A DNA stretch of 64,000 bases from NCBI GenBank assembly GCA_021229015.1, contig CM037777.1, positions 29,701,496 to 29,765,495 of the forward strand, read 5' to 3'. A program made the translations under genes and the position numbers. Shown here one piece after another: positions 36,303-46,823 of this stretch. The notes under the pieces were generated by a model. It saw only the letters and a list, made by a program, of their open reading frames with translations, was not told where the DNA came from and did no database searches. The stretch is from Solen grandis (lineage: Eukaryota > Mollusca > Bivalvia > Adapedonta > Solenidae). Within the stretch, counting starts at the first letter, position 1. Every line of letters starts with the position of its first letter.

Positions 36303-36901
36303 AGTCCCCTACTGGCATCATCGAAGGGGACTATAGGTTTGCACTCTGTCTGTTGGTCAAGGTGAGCTTTTGTGATCCCCCTTTGTCCGTCGTCCATGCA
36401 TCCGTAGTCAACTTTTCATTCAAACAACTTCTACTCCTAAACCACTTGGCCAATTTCAAAATTATTTTGCAGGAAGGTTCTTTGGGTGAACCTCTACCAA
36501 AGTTGTTCAAATGGTTCTGGTCAATTGCATAATTAGGTAACAAGAGGTAAAAATAGATTTTGAAAGTGAAATATTAAAAAATCTTCTTCTGATTCCAAAA
36601 GGCCTAGAGCTTAAATATTTGATATGTAGCATTGTCTAATGAACCATTACCAAGATTGTTCAAATCATGGCCCTGAGGTGATAAATGACCCCGCACCATG
36701 GGTTACCTGTTTTACATAGAGTTATATAGGAAAAGAATAAAAAATCTTCTCCTATCGAACCATAAGGCCTAGAGGTTAAATATTTGGCATGTAGCATTTT
36801 CTAAGGGACCATTACCAGTCTCAGTACAAGCTATAATTGTCTTCAATGCCTATACATCAAGACCCCTCAGGTGAGCAATATAGGGCCATACGGCCCTCTT
36901 G
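36303..36901 (+). mobile_element. Chimeric short AGCTCACC-family element (copy 6)
   Basis: The usual first arm of the 5' end is missing. The sequence enters at GGTGAGCTTTTGTGATC (36360) and carries the 3' end CTCAGGTGAGCAATATAGGG, then CCATACGGCC, then CTCTTG. Immediately upstream is a different 5' palindrome, AGTCCCC (36303) paired with GGGGACT (36326-36332), from another repeat family. The core has about two units of the 20.7-22.7 kb type. Confidence 0.65.
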
Positions 36902-38609
36902 TATAGTTTATTGTTTAATAGGATATCACAGTTAAAAGAAATAAATTCTGAAAAGGTCAAGATCATATTGCAATTATTTTTTTTTCTTTGATCATAACTA
37001 GTTCAAATTTAAAGATATTCTATCAAAAGAATAGGGGAAAAATATAAAGTCCCAAAGTAGACTTTTTTTTAAAATATGTTTACATTTTTAAGATCGGGGT
37101 TGATTTGGTTGTATTATGTCACTTCAGAGTTTGATTCTTTTTTGAAGTTGAATATTTCAAGTGTGATATTTTGTTGCATGATGCATGAAGAAGAATGTAT
37201 TGGCTCTAAAGCCAAAAAAAAAAAAGAATTTTAAAAATCTGTTCAGAAATGTGAGTAATATGGCCAATCAATTATATTATCTGTTGGAGTAGATTCAGCA
37301 AAAGGCGTAGTGAATCATCTTGTATAACAGTGCAGATGATTTAGCTGAATTACCACAGATAATTATAGCTACCCTCTGCCTGACCTTACTCTGGGCCTGT
37401 CCTTACTCTTGTTGGTCAGTCACATGACCAGGTTGTGTAACTGATTTCTTCTGTACTTTTAACTAGATAACTTGGAAGAATTATTAAGCAGGTTTTTAAA
37501 TGAGAGTTAGAGACAGATTGTATGTTTTCTTTGTTTTGTTTTTTTTGTTTTTTGTTTTTTTCTCTAAAATTAGGCAATATTACCAAACACAGATTTGAAA
37601 ATGATTTTGCACAAATGTTCCTCGAGTTACTACTGAGATTGTTCAAATTATTTAGGGATGGGGCTAATTTGCCCTATATGTCTTGTGGGGAAATTGTAAA
37701 AAATATTCTTCTATAATATTAAACTTTTTGGCAGATTTGAAATTAATTTGGTATAAATGTTTCTTTTGTAAACCTCTAATAAGACAAATTATTTCCATAT
37801 ATTTGAAAACATGGTCACCAGCGTATTGGATCTATTGCCTTTTGTGTATGGAAATTATTGGCCTTCTAATGAAATTAAACAGGATTGATGAAAACCCCTA
37901 CAAAAGAGGCTTATTCTGTCCATTTTCCCCAAACAACATGGCTGCTGGAATATGATTCAATGTACCAGTGGCTTAAGTACTTGGGTGTCCTCTGATTTAA
38001 TTTCATGATTAATGCATAATATATACAATGTATTAAAGGATTTAATTATTATACTGTATCTCTGATACTGTAGTTATATAAGTAAGCATAAAAGTCATTT
38101 ATAGTGATCTTGGTTTTTATGAGAGAAAAATAGAAAATTTTAATCATTTTTTTTAATTTCAGAATATCTTTAAAGTAGTATATTCAGAATTAACTTAATA
38201 AATTAAGGTATCACACCTCCAAATAGCTTTCTAGATGTACAAAACTAGCAGTTTAAGTAATTATCAGCTCATTTTAGATGTTTGGAACATATGACTATCA
38301 CCAAAAAAACTTTAAAAATGTGCTGAAACATGTTTGAATGATCTGTTCTTGGCAGATTTTTCATAAAATTACTCCCATGAAAATGAAACAAAATATGATT
38401 TTGCATTATTTAACAAGTTTGTTAATTTTGCATGCTTTTACAATGTGATTTTTACAAGAATAAAATAATTCTGAGTTTCTTGCAATATTTCTGAAAAAGC
38501 TCTTGGTGAATGGTCTAAAATTTTTGAAAACTATATTGTAATAGTGTATAGAAATATAATTTTTATACAGCTTACTCATAGGGCAGATATCAACAATTCT
38601 TGTTAAGGG
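36902..38609. other. Non-coding stretch
   Basis: It is AT-rich with no supported gene. A degraded stretch at about 37560-37950 (for example GGGATGGGGCTAATTTGCCC, AACATGGCTGCTGG) is an old copy of the 160-bp core unit. Confidence 0.6.
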
Positions 38610-38711
38610 CATCGTCGAACTCCCACGGCTGACTTATTTCGTTTCACTACATGACATGGCCTGATGTCTTGTAGTGAAACGAAATAAGTCAGCCATGGGA
38701 ATTCGACGATG
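38610..38711. mobile_element. 102-bp foldback MITE with 8-bp target duplication
   Basis: Almost the whole element is one hairpin. Arms of about 48 bp begin CATCGTCGAACTCCCACGGC and end with the complement CGACGATG, with only a few mismatches and a 6-bp centre. It is flanked by perfect direct repeats GTTAAGGG (38602-38609 and 38712-38719). An 8-bp duplication and termini beginning CA suggest movement by a hAT transposase. Confidence 0.9.
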
Positions 38712-38794
38712 GTTAAGGGTGGATTTTGTGCTGTTTTATGCTTACACAGCTTACACAGTTACATAAAAAAAAAACTTACTTGCATGTAGTGGTA

Positions 38795-39010
38795 AAATTC
38801 TCACAGAGTTTTAATTAACCAGTGCTCTTGTTTAAAATCGAATTAGTTTACCGACAAATTTTGTATAGCATACATTATGAATAAAAAAATCACTATCATT
38901 AACTACCATATTTGTGTGCTTAGAAATACAATTAAGAAATGGCATTGTCTAACCATCAGTTAAAGGCATGTTTTCAACCAAATAAACACTTGCTTTCAAT
39001 TACTGTATGT
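38795..39010. repeat. 216-bp segment repeated at 63785-64000
   Basis: The segment from AAATTCTCACAGAG to ATTACTGTATGT recurs at the right edge of the window with only two single-base indels. The copy is cut by the window end, so the true length of the match is unknown. No gene or known repeat was recognised in it. Confidence 0.95.
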
Positions 39011-39279
39011 TTGCTTGTCATTGCTTCATTACATTTGTTCCTTCGGTAGTTTCAGATTTTCAGATATTTTTTCTGGCTGTCATTGGAATATGTAGTGTGA
39101 CTATCAATAAACACTTAACTTTATTGTTTTATAAATAGCGGAATAAATCGGATACATGTATACAAATACAAACTAAAGATTCTTTTAGATTCTGTAAATG
39201 TTATCTGAAATCTGAACTCTAAATAAAGTTTGTATGAAAGAAACGACAAGTTGTTTCTTCAACATGTGCCTCTTTTTGT

Positions 39280-39515
39280 ATGGTATTTTTGGTTTAACAC
39301 CCATTTCGACTAATAAGGTCATGTTAACGCGGTCAGTTCGCATTACCCTATGTTCCTGGTCGAACCAGTACTGGTTCTGCAAGCAACTGACAACTTCTTC
39401 ACAAAGACGAGAGATTTTGAAAATTCTTAAGAGTTCAAAGCCGGCCTCGAACCCGTGACTTTCAGACTTACATCCCGACGACCTTTAACGTCAGCGCCAC
39501 CAAAGCCGACTGCCT
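39280..39515 (-). mobile_element. tRNA-derived SINE (minus strand)
   Basis: On the minus strand, a tRNA-like head (GTCGGCTTTGGTGGCGCTGA and box B CACGGGTTCGAGGCCGG) leads into a body with AACCAGTACTGGTTCGACC, AGGAACATAGGGTAATGCG and AACTGACCGCG, ending GGGTGTTAAACCAAAAATACC. The body shares the AGTACTGGT...CAGGAAC block with the SINE at 15845. This looks like one of the conserved central domains known from metazoan SINE superfamilies, but which one was not determined. Confidence 0.65.
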
Positions 39516-39767
39516 CCTTTTTGTATGTATTTATGTATCAGTTATGGCCTGAATAAGCTCTTAAAGTTAACCTTTACACATTTAACGTTAATGTTGTCAA
39601 AAAGGAAAGAAAAGGGTCACAATTTCATTCCAGTTTGTATTTTATTATGGAGCTTAAAAAGTTTTACAACATACACTGCTTCAAATATACATACAGTAGT
39701 GAATAATGGCGTGTAAATTGCTGTTGTCATAATTTTTAAAGATGCGAGGCAATACTTAAAAAAAAAA

Positions 39768-40652
39768 TTAACCGACACGTCTTTTCAGAATGCCAACTGC
39801 TTTCATGTAAATATCAATGCCAAAATTGTCGGATATCCAGTTAGGTGGGCAGTTCTGTAATAATTCAGCTTCACAGTCCGCATCATGTTCCATCACAAGT
39901 GGACTGAGTGGAGGGCGATGGTCATCTGTAGGATTAACATTAAGATCAATATCACCCTCCACTCCATAGAGTTCTGTGCCAGTGGCTGAGAGAGGAGTTT
40001 CAGTTGGACAATTAATGGCACCGGCCAAGAACAGTCGAAGTGGTGAGGAGCGTGCAGTCCGCAGCCTATGCCTTGCCCATGCATTTTTCCAAACTTCAAG
40101 CTTTTCATTTATTTTTCCAGTGAAGACGTAATGCAGAGCAAATAGGTGTATCTCATTCAGTGGATCAAGGACCCCATGGTCTTCCATGAAATGAAAAAGA
40201 TCGTAATAGAAAGAGAGTACCCCTTCAAATATATCTCTCCATAACCTCTCTATCCGCTGATTATGAGTGCTTTTGCCTGTAACCATACTGCGTCTGTTTC
40301 CCCCTCTTACACGAAGCATGTATTCGGCAACTTTGATGTTTTCCATCCCTTGGTCTGATCGGACCCTCAGTGGAGTTCCATATTTGGAAATTCCTTCAAG
40401 AAAGCATTTCAATATGGTATCTGCTTTATTATTGCTTTCGCATCTTAAAAAAACGACAAAACGACTGAATCCATCTATTCCTCCACAAATTATGAAATGC
40501 CAGCGTATCAGTTTGTGGTCTGTGTCGATATGCCAGAGATGATTGGGAGCGGTCACATTGTAGATTCTGCGGTGTAGTCTTCGTCGGAGCCTTTCTGTGA
40601 TCCCCACTTGATCAGTACTGTGCAGTACTTCTCGTAAGCGGCATCTTGTGAT
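39768..40652 (-). CDS. SAM-HTH-integrase protein, exon 2 (DDE catalytic domain)
   Basis: This is the second exon of a two-exon gene, from 40652 down to a stop at 39768 (294 codons plus stop). The acceptor is TTTTGTTGTACAG, and the junction is in phase with exon 1 (RGIK to ITRCRL). It encodes a retroviral-integrase-like core with all three acidic residues visible: D in WHIDTDHK, D in RSDQGMEN, and E in HNQRIERLW, with 34 residues between the second and third. In the spliced protein these fall at about residues 201, 258 and 293. Such rve-fold proteins are common, uncharacterised genes in fish, cnidarians and molluscs. No LTRs, reverse transcriptase or TIRs surround it. It could be a transposase or a domesticated copy. 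Confidence 0.8.
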   Translation of the reverse strand: MTRCRLREVLHSTDQVGITERLRRRLHRRIYNVTAPNHLWHIDTDHKLIRWHFIICGGIDGFSRFVVFLRCESNNKADTILKCFLEGISKYGTPLRVRSDQGMENIKVAEYMLRVRGGNRRSMVTGKSTHNQRIERLWRDIFEGVLSFYYDLFHFMEDHGVLDPLNEIHLFALHYVFTGKINEKLEVWKNAWARHRLRTARSSPLRLFLAGAINCPTETPLSATGTELYGVEGDIDLNVNPTDDHRPPLSPLVMEHDADCEAELLQNCPPNWISDNFGIDIYMKAVGILKRRVG

Positions 40653-41084
40653 CTGTACAACAAAATAACAGTATGTGAACACCAGCATTAATACATATTT
40701 GAATTAGCAGAAAATATGTTGCATGCTATTTATGTTGCTGTTATAAGAGCTGCAAAACACGAATTAGTTATACAGAGTTGGTTTATGTTGCATAATTATG
40801 ACCAAATGATAGTGGCCAGAAATTTTACATTTTATGAGGTATAATATGTAATTATGAAGCTAATGGCAATACCAGCATTTCTTTTCAAATTCTGGTTTTG
40901 ATGAAATACACTAAGTGACGACAGTAAGTTACAACGTTACAGGAAACCTTAACATTCTTGTGACCGAGCGCCGAAGGTATAAAACATTAATAAATCTAAT
41001 AAAATTGTGTTTATAATTTTAGCTAATGGTAGATCTACACCTATATTTTTCATGATTCAATGTCACAGATGCCATTCACCGGAC

Positions 41085-41215
41085 AGGAATGCAACCGGGA
41101 AAATGGCAGCTCACTGATCGCCATTATAATATAGACTCCCTGGTCGACCTTACACTCTTTAAAAGTGAATATCTCTGCCACTAGGCCACTGAATCGCTCT
41201 TGATTATATGGGTGA
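41085..41215 (-). mobile_element. Degenerate tRNA-like SINE head (minus strand)
   Basis: The minus-strand sequence CAGTGGCCTAGTGGCAGAGA (box A-like), with TAAGGTCGACCAGGG (box B-like) about 30 bp later, resembles a tRNA head. It lies inside the intron of the SAM-integrase gene. The tail was not defined. Confidence 0.4.
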
Positions 41216-41317
41216 CTGCCAAACAGTCAAACATCTGGAAATTATGTTAAGGTTGATATTTAATGACCGATTTTTCTACTATATAGCCTATTGTGACGTC
41301 AGAGTCTGACAATTTTT

Positions 41318-41342
41318 AATGTCTCATGGAGCATGAGACATT
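41318..41342. repeat. Perfect 11-bp-arm palindrome, possible element 5' end
   Basis: AATGTCTCATG and CATGAGACATT are separated by 3 bp and followed by ATCTCGTGGGGC. The layout resembles the 5' palindromes of the rolling-circle-like families elsewhere in the window, but no matching 3' end was found. Confidence 0.5.
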
Positions 41343-41469
41343 ATCTCGTGGGGCTAAAAATAGAACGCTAGTTTCCCAAGTAAAAGAGCTATTATAACCT
41401 GTTGTGTGTTTATTCTTACCATTGATTAAAGTGTTATGGTAAACTTTATTGTTTTGTTCGGTATAATAA

Positions 41470-41534
41470 AATGCTCACCCTCGACAAGGCAATGTCAACC
41501 TCGGCTATCGCCTCGGTTGACATTACCTGTCTCG
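41470..41534. repeat. Imperfect palindrome in the integrase-gene intron
   Basis: GGCAATGTCAACCTCGGC and GCCTCGGTTGACATTACC face each other across a 4-bp loop, with weaker pairing extending outwards (CGACAA / GTCTCGG). Confidence 0.7.
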
Positions 41535-41722
41535 GATGAACAAATCCGTTCTATCACTCTCTGTGGGATGTGATATTTATATACTGTCAATGCTTTTATG
41601 GAAATGCATTTCCTTTGAAAATAAGAACACATACTTCTTCTTCCAGTTTTATTTGTATGATCTCAAGCGATTTAGAACCATTAATTCATGTAAAAATTCA
41701 AAACAAAAAATATTATTCCAAC

Positions 41723-42196
41723 CTTAATTCCTCTTTGGTGTAGAACTTGTCTAATCATCGTCTCCCCGATTCTTGGAAATTCTGATGTTACATTTAGAAC
41801 TTCAGACCGAAGTGTTTCTTCGTCGATATTTGTGAAATTGTAAACTGATAAATTATATTCACTCATTCTTCGGTATATCGTCCTTTCAGAAACTGACAAT
41901 AGTTTTGATATTTCGTTTATTTTGAACCCTGATTGAATCAAAGATCCAATAGTTTGTTTTGGTATGTTGTACTTTGGTTCAACTTCATAACTTTTCACAT
42001 ACCCCACTTGTCCATATGTGATGCATTCAATTCGAAGTTTCATCATGTCTGAACTGTTTGTAACGCCCAAGTCTTTCATTTCATGCACTGAAAGCCTACA
42101 CACTATATCCGGTGATATTTTTTCCGTTCGAAATTTAGAAATACATGCATCCAAGCCAATTTTTTCTAGAATTTTCTCCATTTTTTTTAAATACAC
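41723..42196 (-). CDS. SAM-HTH-integrase protein, exon 1
   Basis: This is the first exon (158 codons) of the gene continued at 39768-40652. It starts MYLKKMEKILEKIG; the second ATG, five codons on, would also serve. Residues about 6-60 fit a SAM (sterile alpha motif) domain: LEKIGLDACISKFRTEKI, then LSVHEMKDLGV. Residues about 85-125 look like a resolvase-type helix-turn-helix (GFKINEISKLLSVSERTIYR). The donor is AAG followed by GTTGGA at 41722-41721, a weak but usable site. The intron is 1,070 bp. The spliced protein would be about 452 residues with no stop, an uncommon state in this decayed window. Confidence 0.75.
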
Positions 42197-42349
42197 GAGG
42201 TCAAATAATAATGGAACGATAAGTTAATTACTATAAGGGATGCACATAACAAACTTGAATGCGTACGAAATCAAATGACGTATGTACACAACAAACTACT
42301 GGAATACGAACTATATAGCACATAATGTCAAATGCACACAACGACATGA

Positions 42350-42650
42350 CGTAAGCACACAACAAAGAGTTGTTGCTACATAACATAATCACAAATGTGC
42401 ACAACGAAATCACGCAAGCACACAACAAAGAGTTGTTGCAATGACAAAAGCACATAACGTAATGACATAAGCACACACCAAAGAGTTGTAGCTACATAAC
42501 ATAATGACAAAAGCACATAACGTAATGACATAAGCACACACCAAAGAGTTGTTGCTACATAACATAATGACAAAAGCACATAACGTAATGACATAAGCAC
42601 ACACCAAAGAGTTGTAGCTACATAACATAATGACAAATGCACAAAACAAA
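42350..42650. repeat. 63-bp minisatellite
   Basis: Five units containing AAAGAGTTGTAGCTACATAA, GCACATAACGTAATGACATA and AGCACACACC begin at about 42367, 42430, 42483, 42546 and 42609. The spacing is 63 bp except for one 53-bp unit. The long minus-strand frames over it (leucine, cysteine and valine rich) are repeat artefacts. From 42650 to 43430 the DNA is a decayed mixture of the same AATGACAAA/AGCACATAACG words, with no gene. Confidence 0.9.
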
Positions 42651-43449
42651 ATAAAATCTGCATAAAACAAAAAGTATTTGGTTAATTACATAATGGCAAA
42701 TGCACAAAAAGAAATTATGAAAAATTTAAAAAACACGTTGTCAAATGACACATGCCAACAGTAAGATGGATACACACAAGAACACGTTGTAAGAAATCAA
42801 CATGTTAAAAACAGTACGTAACATAAAGAAAAATGTTCAGAATGAAAAGACGTATGCACACAACAGATTAGTGATAGTACATAGCATTATGAGAAATACA
42901 CGAAATGAAATGAAGTCTGCACACAAAAAAAAATTTAAAATTTAATTTAATACCAATTTTAATGCATTAATGACTAAAGTTCAGACCAAAATATTTGTAC
43001 CCGACAAAATGTTAATCGTAAGTGCCGAGTTAGAAACGGCACGCAACATAATAACAAATTCACATAACGGAATAATATATCATACATAATGTCATGTTAA
43101 ATGCACATAACGGAATGAAGAACTCGCCCAGTGAAATGATTGGCACACATCGCATAATGAAGTATGCGCATGACGAATTGGAAAAGGCACGTGACACAAT
43201 GACCAAGAACATACCATAATTGTGTGTACACACGATAGAACCAAGATCAGTATAATGAGGCAGCAAAGGCGTTCCATACCCGCCATCGCACTGTTCTACA
43301 ACACCGACAATCCGCAAAATTTCGGACTTAGTCCGGACAGTACATTCGCCGAATGAACCACATAGGATGAAACAACATCACAGCATACTATCCGCACATG
43401 ACAGCATATTAATGAACAGGATCCGATCATAATGTCAAGAGGACATCAA

Positions 43450-43845
43450 ATAAGACAGATACACCACATAGTAGGTAAAGTGGACTTAACAGAAGGTCAA
43501 CTGCAACATATAGTAAGTCAAGTGGACATCACAGAAGGACAACTGCACCACCCAGTAAGTCAAGTGGACATCACAGAAGGACAACTGCACCACCCAGTAA
43601 GTCAAGTGGACATCACATAAGGTCAACTGCACCACACAGCAAGTCAAATGGATATCACAGAAGGACAACTGCACCACCCAGTAAGACAAGTGGACATCAC
43701 ATAAGGTCAACTGCACCACACAGAAAGTCAAGTGGACATCACAGAAGGACAACTGCACCACCCAGTAAGTCAAGTGGACATCATAGAAGGTCATCTGCAC
43801 TACACAGTAGGTCAAGTGGACATCACAGAAGGTCAACTGCACCAC
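43450..43845. repeat. 42-bp minisatellite
   Basis: About nine or ten units contain AAGTGGACATCACAGAAGGA and CAACTGCACCACCCAGTAAG, exactly 42 bp apart. Because 42 is divisible by three, several frames stay open on both strands (for example VDITEGQLHHPVSQ on +). There is no start context, splice site or conserved flank that would make it a gene. Confidence 0.95.
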
Positions 43846-43859
43846 CCAAAATGGAATAT

Positions 43860-44335
43860 CAACCCCACATGATGATATTACAACGCCATATAATTTTTGT
43901 TATAACCTCACACAATGACATTACAACCCCATATGATAATATTACAACCTTACATTATGACATTACAGCCCCACATGATGATATTTTAACCCCACATGAC
44001 GACAAAGCAACCTCACATGATGATAACACGACCCCTCAAAATGGTATATGGACCCATCTAAACATTAATGCCGAACATAAGACAGCTATGGCGTTCCATA
44101 GTGCAGCGCAGTCTCTTCAGTCAAGTAGCCCTTCGACGCAGTCTCTTCAGTCAAATAGCCCTTTGACACTTACAGCGCAGTCTCTTCAGTCAAATAGCCC
44201 TTTGACACTTACAGCGCAGTCTCTTCAGTCAAATAGCCCTTTGACACTTACAGCGCAGTCTCTTCAGTCAAGTAGCCCTTTGACACTTACAGCGCAGTCT
44301 CTTCAGTCAAGTAGCCCTTCGACATTTAAGTATTT
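43860..44335 (+). repeat. ACCCCACATGATGATATT-type short repeats followed by a 39-bp minisatellite
   Basis: From 43860 to 44050, words of about 20-30 bp such as ACAACCCCATATGATAATAT recur irregularly. From 44100 to 44330 there are units of GCGCAGTCTCTTCAGTCAAA plus TAGCCCTTTGACACTTACA (39 bp), about five copies. A 176-codon + frame runs across both and would give a TAQSLQSNSPLTL repeat. Coding is possible but unsupported. Confidence 0.85.
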
Positions 44336-44568
44336 AAAATTAAATAGATCTATTGAACAATTAAAAAAAATACGTTTATAAATTAGCTTCAGCAGATTAA
44401 GATCTCGCATAGATCTAGATTCTGGAATATACTATAATAGATCTATTCTATATTATACTGAGTACCGGGCGTGATCCTGGTTTTTCAACAACTGACAAAA
44501 ACTACCCTTTTAATATTTTCATCTAAACTTATATAAACTGCTGTAACTAGCATAGGTCTATTTCGACA

Positions 44569-46823
44569 ATGAAGAGACAAATACGCCAAATACCTGGTCA
44601 AGCCACACTGTTCAAACTCCTGAAAAATGACACATCCAGTGAGACAGATGAATCGGGAGTGAGAACAGAAATAAATAGTCGTACGGAGACTAGATCTGGG
44701 TCTGAAACTTCAAAATGTGAAAATCCCCAATCCAAACTCTCAAACAATCATGATTCTGTTAAATCAACAAAATTTAATATTTCTGAAACAAGTCCCAGTC
44801 CTGTTGGGCCACGCTTCCTAGATATAGGAAACCTAGAATTCAAAAGCAGACTACGTATGTCTGACTCACAGAAATATTCCATGCTTAGTACAAGATTTGA
44901 ACCATCGAGCGCCTTTGAGGGAGTGTGGCAAAAAGACCAGACGTGTTCCCGATTTTGTGTTCGACTCGGAACAGTTTTCTTTTTTAAGATACAGCCTTGC
45001 GTTGGACGGTGTTTTTTTGTGCGCATTGCCATGTTTTCAACAATGCTGAAAATGTTCTAGCTGCCCGGCCACTTACCGTTCATAGAAACAGACAGGCATT
45101 AACTTCAATTAGTGAAGCCATAATTCTCTGTGGTCGCCAGAATATAGCCCTCCGCGGAAAAAACGACGAAAAAAGCAACATGCGAGCATTGCTCAACTAC
45201 CGCGCAAAAGCTGATAGTGTACTTCAAGAGCATATTGCGTCTGCCCCCAGCCATGCTACATACATGAGCCCTCAAATTCAAAACGAATTCATATCACTGC
45301 GGACAACAGATTTCTGAAACAATTATTCAGCGATGCAAAAACGCAAAATATTTTACAATTTTGGCCGATGAATCAGCAGATATAAGCGACACAGAACCTT
45401 TTGCATTCTGTATACGTTACGCTGATCGGGAAAGTTCGGGCTTGCACGTCGTTCGTGGGGAGTTCTTGTCATTCGTTGCAACCGAAAGCACAACTGGTGA
45501 GGCGTTGCACGGTCTTCTGCTTGATGAGATCAGAAAGCACAACCTCGACCCAAATTCTATCGTAGGCCAAGGTTACGATGGTGCAGGAAACATGTCTGGC
45601 AAAATCCGTGGCGTGCAGGCAAGATTTGCCGAGGTGTTTCCAAACGCAAAATACGTGCACTGTCGTAATCATCGCATGAACCTAGCCATTTGCCATGCAT
45701 GCAGAATTGCCTATGTTCATTCGATGTTTACTACAGTTGGAGATACCTTGTTCTTTTTTGACAAGTTCACCGAAACATCTTGCCATTTACAGACAACACA
45801 GTGACAATGGTGAAAAACTACGGAAACTGTGTCCAACCAGATGGTCCCAGCATTCCGAAAGCGTTTCTGCTTTCTTCAGAAACTTTTCGGCCATTTCGGA
45901 CACTCTGACAGATCTGCAGGTCGGAATGGACACCAAGACAATGTCCACTGCGTCGTCTCTTCAACAAGCAGTTTTGTCTTTCGAATGTGTCGTTGCTCTC
46001 TGTGTTGTCAGTGGCCCACTTGATCTTCTGACCCCTCTATCAGATTCTATGCAAGACCCCAAGTGTGATCTTGTTAAAGCATCAGAACATGCACTTTTAC
46101 TACATGGGCTACTCCGAGAGAAGAGAGGTAGTCTGGAATATTTTCAACAAATCTGGCAGAAATCTGTCGATCTTGCCGAACAGCAAGATATTCCAGTTAA
46201 CCGTCCGAGGGTAGCTGTTTAGGCAGATCCACAGAAACAACATTGCTGCCGATACTGTGGAAGAGTACTGGAGGCTGAATTTGTACCTCCCATTCATGGA
46301 CCACCTTCTCACTTAAGTAGAAGACCGGCTGTGCATTGCACTACCACGAATGAAAGCGCAGTATTTACTGTCCCATAAAATAGCACAGCTTACCCCAGAG
46401 ATGCTGGATGAAATAAAGCATGAGTATGCTCCTTTCATTGATGGAAATTCATTTTACGCAGAGCTGGAGGTGTGGAGACACTGAATAGTTCACGGTGGGG
46501 TATACGAACAGCTGTTAGAAGCTGTTGATGCAACTTATCAGCTTCTCCCCAATTTGCACGCAATACTCAAGGTTCTCATGACGATGCCTGTATCTACAGC
46601 TTCAGCTGAACGATCTTTCAGTGGCCTGAGAAGGTTGAAAACCTATCTCCGCAGCACCATGACAGAGCAGCGGCTGACAGGATTGGCATTATTGCACATC
46701 CATCGCACCCAAAGTATTGACATTGAACAAGTGCTGAATGACTTTGATGCCTCGGGTCACAGGAGAATTGCACTTGTTTTTCGCAATGCTGAACGCAACG
46801 ACGGCTCTTCTGACGACGAATAA
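44569..46823 (+). pseudogene. hAT transposase pseudogene (TTF finger, DUF4371-like core, hAT dimerisation domain)
   Basis: The order along the strand matches a ZMYM1/P52rIPK-like hAT transposase. First comes a low-complexity N-terminus, then a TTF-type finger region (YSLALDGVF, CAHCHVFNN). The catalytic region follows, with TILADESADISDTEP, GQGYDGAGNMSGKIRG and VHCRNHRMNLA, then PTRWSQHSESV. The C-terminal dimerisation domain has MPVSTASAERSFSGLRRLK and ends at a TAA at 46821-46823. The frame changes at least four or five times (near 45010, 45305, 45760 and within 46220-46550), several of these at T runs, and further stops occur near 46220. It cannot make an active enzyme as read. Terminal inverted repeats were not identified. 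Confidence 0.9.

Noticed and set aside
39768..42196. Integrase belonging to the Polinton at 54.5 kb
   Set aside because: It lies 12 kb outside the element's TATGTG-flanked ends and has a SAM domain and intron not expected for Polinton integrases.
42231..42670. Hydrophobic minus-strand frames that could look like membrane proteins
   Set aside because: They follow the 63-bp minisatellite exactly.
43486..43845. 119-codon minus-strand frame with a 14-residue repeat
   Set aside because: The 42-bp repeat is open in several frames on both strands; nothing selects one of them.
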